This document shows positions 15,771 through 23,960 of a DNA stretch of 50,523 nucleotides, in pieces. The notes beneath the pieces were generated by a model that was not told where the DNA came from, did no database searches, and saw only the letters and a program-made list of their open reading frames with translations. Every line of letters starts with the position of its first letter. The stretch's first letter is position 1. This DNA comes from JAKQHY01 sp034429475 (GTDB taxonomy: Bacteria; Chloroflexota; Anaerolineae; B4-G1; SLSP01): contig DAOUGD010000237.1 of the NCBI GenBank assembly GCA_034429475.1, forward strand, positions 1 to 50,523, in the 5' to 3' direction. The translations under genes were made by a program, and so were the position numbers.

Positions 15771-15773
15771 TGG

Positions 15774-17972
15774 CTACTCAATCACTTCCAGCTTGACAAA
15801 GCCTACACTCAACAAACGCAAATCGGGGTTCATCCCTCCCGTAACATCAGATGGGCTTACAGCATAACCATACTCAAAGGTAAGTTGGTTCCATCCACTC
15901 TTTACGAAAGAACTCGGAATAGCCACATCTTCCTCCCATGTCTCACAACCTTGCCATTGATGATGGGTAAGCATTTGTCCATTGATCTTGATCGTCACCG
16001 CCTGGTAACGACCTGGCGCACAAAATGGGAGAGCCTCAAGTCTCAAGGAATAATCTTGTTGCGTCGCCACCAACCACTGAACTGTAGACACAAGTCCTTG
16101 CGCCCAAGTACCCCAATTTTCCTGAGGAGACCATCCCGTTTGCCGAAGCAGTATATCAGACCGGGCCGCGACAGGTCTTAACTCAGCCACACAAATTGGA
16201 TAGGGCCAGGGTGTAACTTCCGGCAAAGGATCGAAACAACCTACAGGTTGAAAAACAGGATTCTTGACAACCATAGACCACATACCCTGCTCCCTATTCC
16301 CCAACATGTGGAGAAAAAGGTAACGCACATGGTACTGATGTAAGAGAGCCCCAATATAAGGTCGAGACAAAGCCTCCTTTTCGGTCGTCAAATGATTCCA
16401 CAACCAAATCGTAGGTTCAGGAAAGAATGAACCCTGCCCAGAGATCGTTGGTTTTCCATGTAACGAGGCAGCAGTGAGTACCTCGCCACCCATAGATAAT
16501 GTCGGATAGCTCATATCAACAATACCTTCGTCGACTTCCAAAGACTGTGAAGCCAGCCAAGCATAAGCTGGATGCAGTTGAAAATAGACAGGCACCCCCT
16601 CAGTGGTAGGAGGCGGCAATATCTCTACCAGCCAAAGTAAGACCAAAGAATAGCGAACAAGCTTAGGGAACTTCTGCAAGGCAATTGCGGCTAAAGTAAC
16701 CGCCCCCAACATGGCCAGGAAAACATACCGATCCAACGCCCGCGCTGATTCCCAAAATGGGACAAAAACCATCATCAAAAAACCAGGCAAGGGAATTCCC
16801 GCTTCAAAACCTGGCTCAGGCAATACGGTTGGAAAAAGCCCTGGTTTGAGACTATGTCCAATCCGCCAAAGTATGGCATCAAGCCCTCGAATTCCATCAA
16901 TCTGCACCACAACACCATTCCATTTGAACAACAAACCCATCGCAAGAAGGCCGCCGCCTATCGTCAGCCATAGCAGCCCCCACGGACAGGGTCTCTTCTT
17001 GATCACGAGCACCAAACCCACACAGGCCAGTACACAGGTGACCAATCCCAGAGTAGAAACTCCCGACTCGTCGTGAGGGCCACTGTAAAGAACACTGGAG
17101 ATTTTTCTGACAATCTCCAAAGAATGCGCCGTAAAGGGCGCAAAAAGCCCATTAAGACTGATTCCCCAATGCAAATTGTGTGCTATACCCCACTGATACA
17201 ATCGGATCAACTGGCTACCCCGCCAGTACAAAACGATGGTTGGAGAGGCCAACACGAGCGCCAGTACAGCGGTCGCCAGTACTCGTAATATATTTTTAAT
17301 CTGCCAGAACTTCTTCCCTAAGAAGATAAAAACCAGGCCTCCCAGGAAAATGCTATAAAGTGAAACATTGATCATCATTCCCCAAATCAACCCTGCTCGC
17401 CAGATGGCCTTCCTCGTAGTCCACTCTGGTTTGCGATTGATGTTTTCGATAGTCCAGGCTAACCACGGTAATAAACTGATAGCCCACAAAATGTGGAGAT
17501 GGCATTGCACTCGGAACCAACGCATATAGACAAACGTAAAGACCAGCGCCGCAACCGTAGCCGAAAAACGGGAAGCAAACAACCGCACAAAACGGAATAC
17601 GCCCGCAAATGAAACCACAGACGGCACAATGGCCAGAATGTTGTAGGCAAAGGCTGCCCCTCCCAACGCATAGAAAGGCAGAGCCGCAAGAAAGAAAACT
17701 GGTGTATGCGCCAACGTTGCGGTTTGCCAGCCCCACGGATGAAAAACTAAGGGGGTGAACAACGGGGAGCGATGCATCACAAAAAGCGAATCATAATAAT
17801 AGCGTATGCCCCATATTACCTCCAAAGCATCCCCATAAGCAGGGATCCTGTGAAACAGGTCACGCACACGCCAGCACCAGAGAAAAATCCCCCAGAAGCC
17901 TGCCCAGGGAGCCAGCCGCTTGATGATCGGCTGGCTCACCCGCTTCAACTGCTGCCCATACGGTAAACTCAA
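15774..17972 (-). CDS. Polytopic membrane protein, GT-C-like glycosyltransferase
   Basis: This 732-residue protein has many hydrophobic segments across residues about 20-470 and a large soluble part from about 480 to the end, presumably outside the membrane. The first external loop has the acidic pattern PAYGDALEVIWG, as expected for GT-C enzymes that use lipid-linked sugars. No close named family is evident, so it could also be a YfhO-like or other surface-glycan membrane protein. Its stop lies three bases before the next glycosyltransferase, and its start overlaps the upstream FG-GAP gene by four bases (ATGA). Its base composition is visibly A+T richer than the neighbouring GT4 genes. It may transfer a sugar on the outer side of the membrane. 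Confidence 0.75.
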   Translation of the reverse strand: MSLPYGQQLKRVSQPIIKRLAPWAGFWGIFLWCWRVRDLFHRIPAYGDALEVIWGIRYYYDSLFVMHRSPLFTPLVFHPWGWQTATLAHTPVFFLAALPFYALGGAAFAYNILAIVPSVVSFAGVFRFVRLFASRFSATVAALVFTFVYMRWFRVQCHLHILWAISLLPWLAWTIENINRKPEWTTRKAIWRAGLIWGMMINVSLYSIFLGGLVFIFLGKKFWQIKNILRVLATAVLALVLASPTIVLYWRGSQLIRLYQWGIAHNLHWGISLNGLFAPFTAHSLEIVRKISSVLYSGPHDESGVSTLGLVTCVLACVGLVLVIKKRPCPWGLLWLTIGGGLLAMGLLFKWNGVVVQIDGIRGLDAILWRIGHSLKPGLFPTVLPEPGFEAGIPLPGFLMMVFVPFWESARALDRYVFLAMLGAVTLAAIALQKFPKLVRYSLVLLWLVEILPPPTTEGVPVYFQLHPAYAWLASQSLEVDEGIVDMSYPTLSMGGEVLTAASLHGKPTISGQGSFFPEPTIWLWNHLTTEKEALSRPYIGALLHQYHVRYLFLHMLGNREQGMWSMVVKNPVFQPVGCFDPLPEVTPWPYPICVAELRPVAARSDILLRQTGWSPQENWGTWAQGLVSTVQWLVATQQDYSLRLEALPFCAPGRYQAVTIKINGQMLTHHQWQGCETWEEDVAIPSSFVKSGWNQLTFEYGYAVSPSDVTGGMNPDLRLLSVGFVKLEVIE

Positions 17973-20281
17973 TATTTCCTCAATGCTAATGGGATATAGA
18001 TACGCTGGACGGAGCCAAAATAAAACGTAACCTCCACCGTCTGATCCGGATTGGTGACACCGGCGGTCGTAGCATGGAGCGCCACCGCGCCAGTGTGGAA
18101 GCCTTCACTCATCCCGGTGCTATCCACCGTAAGCGTCAGATAGGGATTACTGGCCGTATCGCCGCTGAGCGGACTGAGGAACAACCAGGAGAGCGACTCG
18201 CTCGCCGTCCACTGAATGGCCCCCCCCCCGCCTGTGTTGCTGGTCAAAACCCGCAACGCCTCAACATCACTTTCACCTGGGGCAAGGAGGAACAGCACCC
18301 CCGAGGGATTAACCAGCAAAGTAGGCGGCGGCACGATATATTGCACCGTAATCTGCTGCGGACTGTTTTCCGCATCTTCCCCGATAATCGTAATCACCGC
18401 CTGGTACGTGCCAGGGTCTACCGTCTGGGCAGCGACTACTTCCAGAGCTATTTCTGTGGACTGGGAAACGGTGCCGGAAAGCGCACTCAGGGTAAACCAG
18501 TTGGCGGCCTCAGAACCAGCCCAATTGATGGACGCACTCCAGTCGAAAGAAGTCCCCGGCGTCAGGTTGGAAATGACAATCTGCTGCGCCGCGGGGGTCT
18601 GCCCACTGCCGAAAGGAATGACGATGCTAGCAGGGGAAACCTGCAACGAAGGCACAAGCAGACTGGCGGTGTGCTGGGCGTTCTGACGGAACATAGGCCA
18701 GGGTGCAGCGCCCTTCTTGAAACCGGTCCAGGCATACAAGCCGCCGCGTAGATCGGACGTGTTCAGGTTGTTCCAATAGCCGGCTGCGACAATTTCATAA
18801 TCGCCGTCACCGTCCAGATCGCCGACCGCCGGCGTGCCGTAGAAGCCGCCGCCGGTGCTCAAGTTATAACTCGTGGTCGGCGGTGTGCTGCCGGCGCAAT
18901 TGCTGGCGGCGTAAGTGTAATACGTGCCGTTCGCATTCAAAATAACGACGTCGTTGCGCATGGTAAAAAGTACCTCAAGGCTGCTGCTCCCGGCGACATC
19001 GGCGATGAGCGGAGAGCCAAACATAATGCCCTGATAATTGTATGACGATGGGCTGCCATCACACAGCCATGTGTCGAAAATGATGCTGCGATTTTTGAAG
19101 TCCAGTGCGTAGCCATGCATCGGCCACCACGGCCAGGTATCCCCCAGGTAGGATTGCACCGCAACGTCCAGGTACCCATCGCCGTTGATGTCGCCGACGG
19201 CCGGCGAAGCATACACGCGCCCGGCCACCGCCGGCTGCCAGTCTACCACCAGGCGGGTGCTAATATCTGCTTGCGCCGGGTCATAGTGAGCAAACACTAC
19301 GTAAAACCCGACGCCGGGGTTGCGATCGGCAATACCGGTGCCAATTGCGATATCAAGCACGCCATTGCCATCCAAATCGGCGACGGCCGGCGAGGAGAAA
19401 AATACTTGCGGGAACTGCCGGCGGGCCAGAACAGTGCCGGCAGCATCCATCACGTACAAATACCCTTCAGGGCCGCCTAGGCTGATGTCGGCGCCGATAA
19501 CAATTTCCAGCTTGCCATCATCATTGAGGTCCGCCAGAGCCGGTGAAGCCCAAACCGTATCCCTGTTCCAGTACCCCCGGTTGTTGCAGCGCCCTTCGGT
19601 GCCCGGCAACCCATTCCACAGCGCATTGCCGTTTTGATCGAGCCGATAGATGCAGTGATCCCACGCGCCGAAAACAATATCCAGCGCACCGTCGCCATCA
19701 AGATCGGCAATAGCAGGGGATGAATAAACGCCGTCTAGGCGTCCGTTAGGACCGTCCCATTCTCCATAATCTGCTGTATCAAAGTACCACAAGATATTGC
19801 CGTTCTGCCCATTCAACGCAACAACGCCGCCAGGGCAGTCATACTGCAAATCGGATCCGCTGGCACCATCCACCATCCATGCCCCCATGCCCACCACGAC
19901 ATCTTTCACGCCGTCGCCGTTCAAGTCAGCCGTAGCGGGGCTGGAGTTGATGTCGGCCCGAACGGTCGTTTGCCATTTCAACGACCCATCGGTGTTGTAG
20001 GCGTAGACTTTGCCTTCACACCCCAGCGTGGCATTACCGTTGGTCACGGTCCGCCCACCGAAGAGGATCTCCAGGGTGCCGTTGCCATCCAGGTCAGACA
20101 ACGTAGCGCCCGATTCCTTGATCCACGAACCACTCAATTGCACCGGGCTGAATTGCTGCGGCGGAGACTCGGCTATGTCCGCGCTCGTCGGCTGTGAAGT
20201 AAGACGAATCCACGGAACAACAGCCAGAATCAACGCTACCAACGCCCACCGGCGCCAACCATTCCATACCATGTGTGACAT
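17969..20281 (-). CDS. Secreted FG-GAP/VCBS beta-propeller protein with BACON-like domains
   Basis: This 770-residue protein starts with a signal peptide (hydrophobic segment about residues 13-27, then SQPTSADIAE). It has at least seven FG-GAP repeats, each with a calcium-type loop such as ADLNGDGVKDVVVG or GDLDGDGDYEIVAAG, which together form a beta-propeller like integrin alpha chains. Two BACON-like immunoglobulin domains follow (LQVSPASIVI and LLVNPSGVLF), domains often linked to carbohydrate binding. It ends in RIYIPLALRKY, the tail shared with other secreted proteins here. It probably sits on or outside the cell and may bind glycan made by the operon. Its stop overlaps the GT-C-like gene by four bases, so it is co-translated with biosynthesis enzymes, an uncommon setting. 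Confidence 0.88.
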   Translation of the reverse strand: MSHMVWNGWRRWALVALILAVVPWIRLTSQPTSADIAESPPQQFSPVQLSGSWIKESGATLSDLDGNGTLEILFGGRTVTNGNATLGCEGKVYAYNTDGSLKWQTTVRADINSSPATADLNGDGVKDVVVGMGAWMVDGASGSDLQYDCPGGVVALNGQNGNILWYFDTADYGEWDGPNGRLDGVYSSPAIADLDGDGALDIVFGAWDHCIYRLDQNGNALWNGLPGTEGRCNNRGYWNRDTVWASPALADLNDDGKLEIVIGADISLGGPEGYLYVMDAAGTVLARRQFPQVFFSSPAVADLDGNGVLDIAIGTGIADRNPGVGFYVVFAHYDPAQADISTRLVVDWQPAVAGRVYASPAVGDINGDGYLDVAVQSYLGDTWPWWPMHGYALDFKNRSIIFDTWLCDGSPSSYNYQGIMFGSPLIADVAGSSSLEVLFTMRNDVVILNANGTYYTYAASNCAGSTPPTTSYNLSTGGGFYGTPAVGDLDGDGDYEIVAAGYWNNLNTSDLRGGLYAWTGFKKGAAPWPMFRQNAQHTASLLVPSLQVSPASIVIPFGSGQTPAAQQIVISNLTPGTSFDWSASINWAGSEAANWFTLSALSGTVSQSTEIALEVVAAQTVDPGTYQAVITIIGEDAENSPQQITVQYIVPPPTLLVNPSGVLFLLAPGESDVEALRVLTSNTGGGGAIQWTASESLSWLFLSPLSGDTASNPYLTLTVDSTGMSEGFHTGAVALHATTAGVTNPDQTVEVTFYFGSVQRIYIPLALRKY

Positions 20282-20306
20282 AGCGGACCTCCTTGACTCA
20301 ATCAGG

Positions 20307-21233
20307 TTAGATAGGCTTCTGGCATTTCATGTAAAACAAATAAGCCAATCGGGGTTCATCACATACATACGTGTTCAGGTATAATTCCAGATTGTCAAAA
20401 ACACCCGTCTTGAGCGTTTTCGGCATGGGTGCAATCCCCTTGATATCGAGAATATGAAACCCAACCGCCCGCACACGCTCTTCTAATTCCTCTACCCGAT
20501 ATTCATATTGATGCTCCGGGTAAATCACGCCGCCAGGAACCTGAATATGCGTCAGGGTGGCATTGGGAGTATCAAAGCAAAAATAACCGCCTGGCCGCAA
20601 AATGCGGTACACCTCCGCCATCACATGGCGGGCTTCTGGTTCGGTCACATGTTCAATACTCTGTCCCATCCAGACCAGATCCATGCTCGCATCCGCAAGC
20701 ATACTCAAATCTGCCATGCTTCCGTGAATATAACGTACCTGAGCGCGCAGGGTTGTCAACCATTCGCCGTGGCGCTCATACTGATAGTGAAACTGGGCAA
20801 GGCGCTGGTCGGGGGGCAGGTCAACAATGGTAATGCGCTGGAAGGGATGCGGGTAGCCCATAGCGACCAACGAGCCTTCTACCACCTCCACGTTTGCCCC
20901 TCCCAGGTCCAGTATATCATTGGCAGGGGGTAGCAAATTGACCAGGTCGCAGCGAGCTTTGTGCAGCCGCTCCTGCAACGTCTGTTTGCCGACCATCCGA
21001 AAGCGGAAATGAAACTCTTCCGAGTTTAGCAAATTCCACACGAAGCGCAAACGGTCCGACCGCCCACTCGCTAACTGCTCTACGTAAAATTTGAAGCCAG
21101 CAGGGTCTGGTTCACGCAGTAAAATTCGCCGGTAGGCGTTGCGAACAAAAACCGAAGCATCATTCCAACCACGCGGATCAAGCAGTTGCACCACACAACG
21201 GACAGCCGTTTGCGCCATAATTTGGATTCCCAT
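20307..21233 (-). CDS. DUF4214-SAM methyltransferase fusion
   Basis: The protein has 308 residues from the ATG at 21233, chosen because GGGAGG stands just upstream; longer in-frame starts overlap the neighbour heavily. An N-terminal DUF4214 segment (NAYRRILLREPDPAGFKFYV, LLNSEEF) is followed by a class I SAM-dependent methyltransferase. Motif I is ILDLGGANVEVVEG, and the later part reads VYRILRPGGYFCFDTPN. It likely methylates a sugar or acceptor during glycan assembly in the cytosol. DUF4214 is common in surface-glycan and S-layer-linked proteins and may bind the carrier. The gene begins 17 bases after a GT4 gene and ends 25 bases before the FG-GAP gene, in line with one transcript. Confidence 0.88.
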   Translation of the reverse strand: MGIQIMAQTAVRCVVQLLDPRGWNDASVFVRNAYRRILLREPDPAGFKFYVEQLASGRSDRLRFVWNLLNSEEFHFRFRMVGKQTLQERLHKARCDLVNLLPPANDILDLGGANVEVVEGSLVAMGYPHPFQRITIVDLPPDQRLAQFHYQYERHGEWLTTLRAQVRYIHGSMADLSMLADASMDLVWMGQSIEHVTEPEARHVMAEVYRILRPGGYFCFDTPNATLTHIQVPGGVIYPEHQYEYRVEELEERVRAVGFHILDIKGIAPMPKTLKTGVFDNLELYLNTYVCDEPRLAYLFYMKCQKPI

Positions 21234-21250
21234 TCTATCCTCCCTCTTGT

Positions 21251-22333
21251 TTATCGCAAGGAAGCGATCTGTGCGCGCAAACTCGCCTCGAATTGCACCG
21301 GCGCGTGCGCCGCGACGCGCGCTGGCGCGTGATGGGACAGGCGGGCGCGCAGGCCACGCTCGGTCAACAACAGGTGAACGGCCTCGGCCAGGGTTGCCGG
21401 GGTGTTGTCGCTTACCAGCAGTCCAGCGTCGCCGGCGGCGCATGGAACGCCCGTGGCGTTCAGCGCCACCACCGGCAGTCCGAACGCAAACGCTTCAATG
21501 ACCGGCACGCCAAAGCCCTCGTGTTCACTGGCGCACACGAACACGCTGGCCGCCGCAAAGTAGCCGCCAAACCCCTCGGCAAACGAAGGCGAACCGGCAA
21601 AGATGACATGCTGCACCCCCAGGCTGGCGACCAACGTTTCAAGCTCCAGTTGATAGCCCGGCGCATTGATGGGCGAGCCGACCAAAAACAACCGGCAGTA
21701 GGGATTAATCAACCGTTGGTAGTAATGGAACGCCCGGATCAGCGCGTCCTGGCGCTTGTTGGGGACGATGCGCCCGACGAACAACCAGTTGACCCACTCG
21801 CGACCCTCCACCACTTGAGGATAGCGTTCCACGATAGCGCGCCCCTTAGCCGAAGTCGCCGACTGTTGCAACGCCGTCGTATCCAGCAACAGAGGCATCA
21901 ACAGGACATTGGAGAACCCCAATGCCATCAACTCTTGCCGGTTATACTCCGAATCGGCCCACACGACCGGTGCATCCCGAAAGGCCGGTAGTTCCGCCCG
22001 CCCCTGATCGAGGAGGTCAGCCAGGCGGTCGTTGTAGCCGCGCAAAAAATGGCTGGGCGTGATGTTATGGTAATAGAAGACCAACCGGTCAAGATACCGG
22101 CGCGCAGTTTCGGATACAGGCGTGCCGATGCTGTGGTGATAGATCAACCGCGCGCCGCGCCCCAGGCGCAGTTTGCGGTAATCCATCCCGCTGTCTCCCA
22201 GGCGCATGTCGCGGAACTGCGCATACGTTTGCGACCGAATGCCCCAGGAACGCAGCGCGGCGCGGATGGCGTGCGTCTGGTTGCCGATGGCGTCGCCCAG
22301 GACAAAGGCCGGAGAGAGTTGGTGAATCACCAT
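21251..22333 (-). CDS. GT4-family glycosyltransferase
   Basis: This 360-residue GT-B enzyme has an acceptor half that starts MVIHQLSPAFVLGDAIGNQT and includes the pattern LVFYYHNITPSHFL. The donor half has WLFVGRIVPNKRQDALI and the E-x7-E motif in SEHEGFGVPVIEAF. The opening resembles GT4 proteins that modify surface polysaccharides. It overlaps the upstream glycosyltransferase by seven bases and is followed closely by the methyltransferase gene. No membrane span is present; action is expected at the cytoplasmic face. Confidence 0.9.
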   Translation of the reverse strand: MVIHQLSPAFVLGDAIGNQTHAIRAALRSWGIRSQTYAQFRDMRLGDSGMDYRKLRLGRGARLIYHHSIGTPVSETARRYLDRLVFYYHNITPSHFLRGYNDRLADLLDQGRAELPAFRDAPVVWADSEYNRQELMALGFSNVLLMPLLLDTTALQQSATSAKGRAIVERYPQVVEGREWVNWLFVGRIVPNKRQDALIRAFHYYQRLINPYCRLFLVGSPINAPGYQLELETLVASLGVQHVIFAGSPSFAEGFGGYFAAASVFVCASEHEGFGVPVIEAFAFGLPVVALNATGVPCAAGDAGLLVSDNTPATLAEAVHLLLTERGLRARLSHHAPARVAAHAPVQFEASLRAQIASLR

Positions 22334-23508
22334 GACAACGCCGCCTCCACGCGCGGCAACACAGTCTGCCAGGAATAGTGATTGAGGACGTAGCGGCGTC
22401 CGGCGGCCCCCATCGCGGCGCGCTCCTGCGGGTGCGTGAGAAGCCAGTCAAGCGCTGCGCCAAATTCTTCGCCGTCGCCAAACCACAAGCCGCCATTGCA
22501 CGCTGCGACATGCGCGCGCGTCACGTCGCAGCCGGCGTACACAAGCGCGGCAGCGCCCCCCAGCCATCCCTCCATCAACACGATGGAGAACGCCTCAAAT
22601 TGCGAAGGCTGACACACCACCTGAGCGGCGGCGTAGGCGTCGCGGTAAGTCTCAGGCGGCTGCGGCGGCAAAACGTACACGTTGTCGCGCGGCGCAATGT
22701 ACATCGCCGAGGATCCCCGCAACACAAACGACACGGCAGCGTGCTGAGGATAGCGCCGCCGAAATTCATCTATGTAGGCCAGAAGCAGATGGACGTTCTT
22801 GGCCGCCTCGATCCGCCCCGAATAGAGCACGATGGGGCCTCGAAGGCCCAACTGCCGCCGGAAGCGCTCGCCCGCTCCCGCATCCGGCCCGGCGTCAACG
22901 CCTACCCCCACCCTATGCGCATCGCGCAGGCGATAGGCCAGGGTATGCGCGGCGAGGGTGTGCTCCGCCTCGGTCATAAACAGAACCGCACGCGCCGACT
23001 CCATTAACAGGCGGACTATGCGCATCCGCGCGAAAGGTTCGTCGTGTAGGGCGGGCATCAAGGCAAACCGGTCACTGCACAATACTGCGCCGTACAGCGT
23101 GGTTGGCGCCAGGTAGGGAAGGAAAAGCAAAGCGTCGTACGCGGTGTGGCAGCGGTCAAGGTAGGCGTACAAACGCGGAGCATGGGGCAGCGCATCCAGC
23201 CAGGCGTCCTCATCGGCCTGGGCGTACAGTCGCCCCTGGTTCCACCGCTGAGTCAACGCCTCGTACCGGGCGCGATCCCAACGCGACAGGTCTATCTCGA
23301 AATGGCGCACGCTGACGGTGCCATCTTGCGACACGCCGGCCGGCAACTCGTTGCGCGGGTCGCGCAAGTCAAGCGCGCACGTTGTGATGACTTCAACCGC
23401 GTGGCCGCGCGCGGCCAGCCGATGCGCCAGTTGCGCGCCAAGCTGTTCGGCGCCGGCCGAAATGTTGGTATGCGCGACGTAACGCGGCAGGACCAGACCG
23501 AGTTTCAT
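22327..23508 (-). CDS. GT4-family glycosyltransferase, paralogue of the 34766-35980 protein
   Basis: This 393-residue GT-B enzyme opens MKLGLVLPRYVAHTNISAGAE. Mid-protein it carries LHDEPFARMRIVRLL, which matches LHDEPMAYLTPTRRML in the 34766-35980 enzyme; both also share the NELP block and the FxSIVxMExW pattern at the E-x7-E site (FEAFSIVLMEGW here). The two are clearly paralogues. Its stop codon lies inside the next gene and its start overlaps the upstream coiled-coil gene by four bases. It likely adds one sugar to the growing chain at the inner membrane face; the donor is unknown. Confidence 0.9.
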   Translation of the reverse strand: MKLGLVLPRYVAHTNISAGAEQLGAQLAHRLAARGHAVEVITTCALDLRDPRNELPAGVSQDGTVSVRHFEIDLSRWDRARYEALTQRWNQGRLYAQADEDAWLDALPHAPRLYAYLDRCHTAYDALLFLPYLAPTTLYGAVLCSDRFALMPALHDEPFARMRIVRLLMESARAVLFMTEAEHTLAAHTLAYRLRDAHRVGVGVDAGPDAGAGERFRRQLGLRGPIVLYSGRIEAAKNVHLLLAYIDEFRRRYPQHAAVSFVLRGSSAMYIAPRDNVYVLPPQPPETYRDAYAAAQVVCQPSQFEAFSIVLMEGWLGGAAALVYAGCDVTRAHVAACNGGLWFGDGEEFGAALDWLLTHPQERAAMGAAGRRYVLNHYSWQTVLPRVEAALSW

Positions 23509-23960
23509 TTTTCCTCTGCCGCATTACCGGCAACATCGCGGGCGCGTTCCAGCGTCTCGATGCGCGCCTGTTGGGCCTCAATGACTTGGAGAGCGGTCTT
23601 AAGAGTTTGAAACGTCAGACGATTGACGGCTGCTTGCTGCGCGGCCAGCCGGTTGACGTAAAACAAGATCGCCTCGTGCAGCGCGGCGCGGAAGCGTTGG
23701 ATCAGCCCGCTGATGGGTGAAGGCCGCACGTCGCTCAGAAGCATGTCCACGCCGCTGTACCGGGTGGCATCGGCCAGCCGTTCCAGGTCGCGGCGCAGGT
23801 CGGCCAACGTCGGCTGCACGGGCGCGCCGCGCGCCAGGGCGTCGAATTCGGCGCCGTCCAGCCCGGAGGCAGCGCGGCGCTCCTGGATAGCCGCGCGGAT
23901 GCGCACCATGATTTCGTCCGAATTGATGGAGCTATGATCGTCGGTCAGGGTATCATTCAT
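23505..23960 (-). CDS. Small coiled-coil protein of the glycan operon
   Basis: This encodes 151 residues with no signal peptide and no clear enzyme motif. Residues about 80-150 form a long helix and coiled coil (HEAILFYVNRLAAQQAAVN). The spacing of an Arg-rich helix, an aromatic FYVN-type patch, QQ, Asn and a long coiled coil resembles, in weaker form, the module in the 26398, 37995 and 38560 proteins. It overlaps both neighbours by four bases (ATGA at each end) and stands between a GT4 and a double GT4 enzyme. A scaffolding or chain-length role next to these enzymes is plausible, but it is inferred only from context. Confidence 0.75.
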   Translation of the reverse strand: MNDTLTDDHSSINSDEIMVRIRAAIQERRAASGLDGAEFDALARGAPVQPTLADLRRDLERLADATRYSGVDMLLSDVRPSPISGLIQRFRAALHEAILFYVNRLAAQQAAVNRLTFQTLKTALQVIEAQQARIETLERARDVAGNAAEEK

